The notes under the pieces were generated by a model that ran no database searches, was not told the origin of the DNA, and saw nothing but the letters and a program-made list of their open reading frames with translations. This document shows positions 5,953 to 6,307 of a stretch of DNA of 6,307 nucleotides, piece after piece (within the stretch, counting starts at the first letter, position 1; each line of letters opens with the position of its first letter). The translations under genes were made by a program, and so were the position numbers. The stretch comes from Alphaproteobacteria bacterium UBA685 (lineage in GTDB: Bacteria > Pseudomonadota > Alphaproteobacteria > Puniceispirillales > Puniceispirillaceae). The stretch covers positions 1-6,307 of the forward strand of contig DBMZ01000175.1 of the NCBI GenBank assembly GCA_002299005.1, written 5' to 3'.

Positions 5953-6307
5953 TAATCCAAGATTAATGTTGTGTTGCCAAGCCTGTCTTGGTCAGGCGAG
6001 ACGCCAAGCCCAAGACCAGAGGGAGGCAGAATGTGACCATCGTCGCGAAGCGGGAGCGTCTTATCTAATTTAGGTGCGACATAAGAAGATAAATCGCAGA
6101 CATTCATCACATATTTTGGGTTTGTTGACGCCCCAATATGCAAAGCGGCAGAGGTTGTGATATCACTGCCCCAAGTATCTTCAATACACATTTTAACGCC
6201 CAAAGCGGTGCAGAGATCACGCGCTTTACGCATCTCGCTTACCCCGCCAAATTTTGAGATTTTCAAAGCCGCCGCATCCATACAGCACGCCTGATGACCA
6301 GCTATGA
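5952..6307 (-). CDS. Enolase-superfamily (MR/MLE) enzyme, cis-3-hydroxy-L-proline dehydratase-like, C-terminal fragment
   Basis: Only the last 117 or so residues are visible; the reading frame is open to the window edge, so the Met at 6281 is internal. The fragment has ALKISKFGG (residues about 13-21), the barrel strand-6 region where the MLE/MR branch carries a Lys acid/base (K15 here). It then has the helix SEMRKARDLCTALG and the strand-7 end MCIEDTWGSDITTSAALHIGA with acidic E42/D43. The closing segment PPSGLGLGVSPDQDRLG is typical of the C-terminal cap return in this superfamily. KISKFGG, the ARDLC helix and IEDTWG-DITT together resemble, from memory, enolase-superfamily cis-3-hydroxy-L-proline dehydratases. 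Other members (proline-betaine or hydroxyproline-betaine epimerases, dipeptide epimerases) remain possible because the substrate-specificity N-terminal domain is outside the window. It is the most upstream visible gene of the minus-strand unit. Confidence 0.78.
   Translation of the reverse strand, partial: IAGHQACCMDAAALKISKFGGVSEMRKARDLCTALGVKMCIEDTWGSDITTSAALHIGASTNPKYVMNVCDLSSYVAPKLDKTLPLRDDGHILPPSGLGLGVSPDQDRLGNTTLILD

Noticed and set aside
5952..6281. Treating the enolase-family fragment as a complete 109-residue gene starting at 6281
   Set aside because: The frame stays open to the window edge, and the Met lies just before the conserved strand-6 motif in the middle of an approximately 370-residue family fold, so it is an internal residue of a gene cut by the window.

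Overview
The window is a gene-dense stretch of bacterial chromosome with roughly even base composition. It holds two convergent gene blocks. Compact operons, stop/start overlaps and the gene families (TcuA/TcuB, BetC-type choline-sulfatase, an MR/MLE-type enolase homologue, a class III aminotransferase) suggest a proteobacterium. A marine alphaproteobacterium, for example of the SAR116 or Rhodobacterales type, is my best guess, but it rests on family impressions only. No rRNA, tRNA, CRISPR array, IS element or phage gene was seen. Coding density is about 98%, and the longest non-coding gap is 39 bases.

Plus-strand block (1 to 3060): the 5'-truncated end of a TcuA-like FAD-dependent tricarballylate dehydrogenase is followed 23 bases later by the complete membrane partner TcuB (two cysteine clusters of [4Fe-4S] type plus about six membrane helices). 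Together they would oxidise tricarballylate, or a related tricarboxylate, to cis-aconitate and pass the electrons to the quinone pool. The third gene is a CysQ-type 3'(2'),5'-bisphosphate nucleotidase. It overlaps the tcuB stop by 8 bases and is probably translationally coupled to it. The usual partners tcuC (transporter) and tcuR (regulator) are not in the window.

Minus-strand block (6307 down to 3091): the C-terminal part of an enolase-superfamily enzyme, whose closest remembered resemblance is the cis-3-hydroxy-L-proline dehydratase group, is followed by a glutamate-1-semialdehyde-aminomutase-like class III aminotransferase and then a choline-sulfatase. Gaps are 11 and 39 bases, so this looks like one catabolic transcription unit with its promoter outside the window. 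It may release choline and sulfate from choline-O-sulfate and process an amino- or imino-acid-like compound. How the three activities connect is not established.

The two blocks meet tail to tail at 3061-3090. A perfect 8-bp hairpin there incorporates the cysQ stop codon and may serve as a shared bidirectional terminator. The most notable point is the enolase / aminotransferase / choline-sulfatase combination, which could represent an undescribed osmolyte-degradation route. The individual families are all known.
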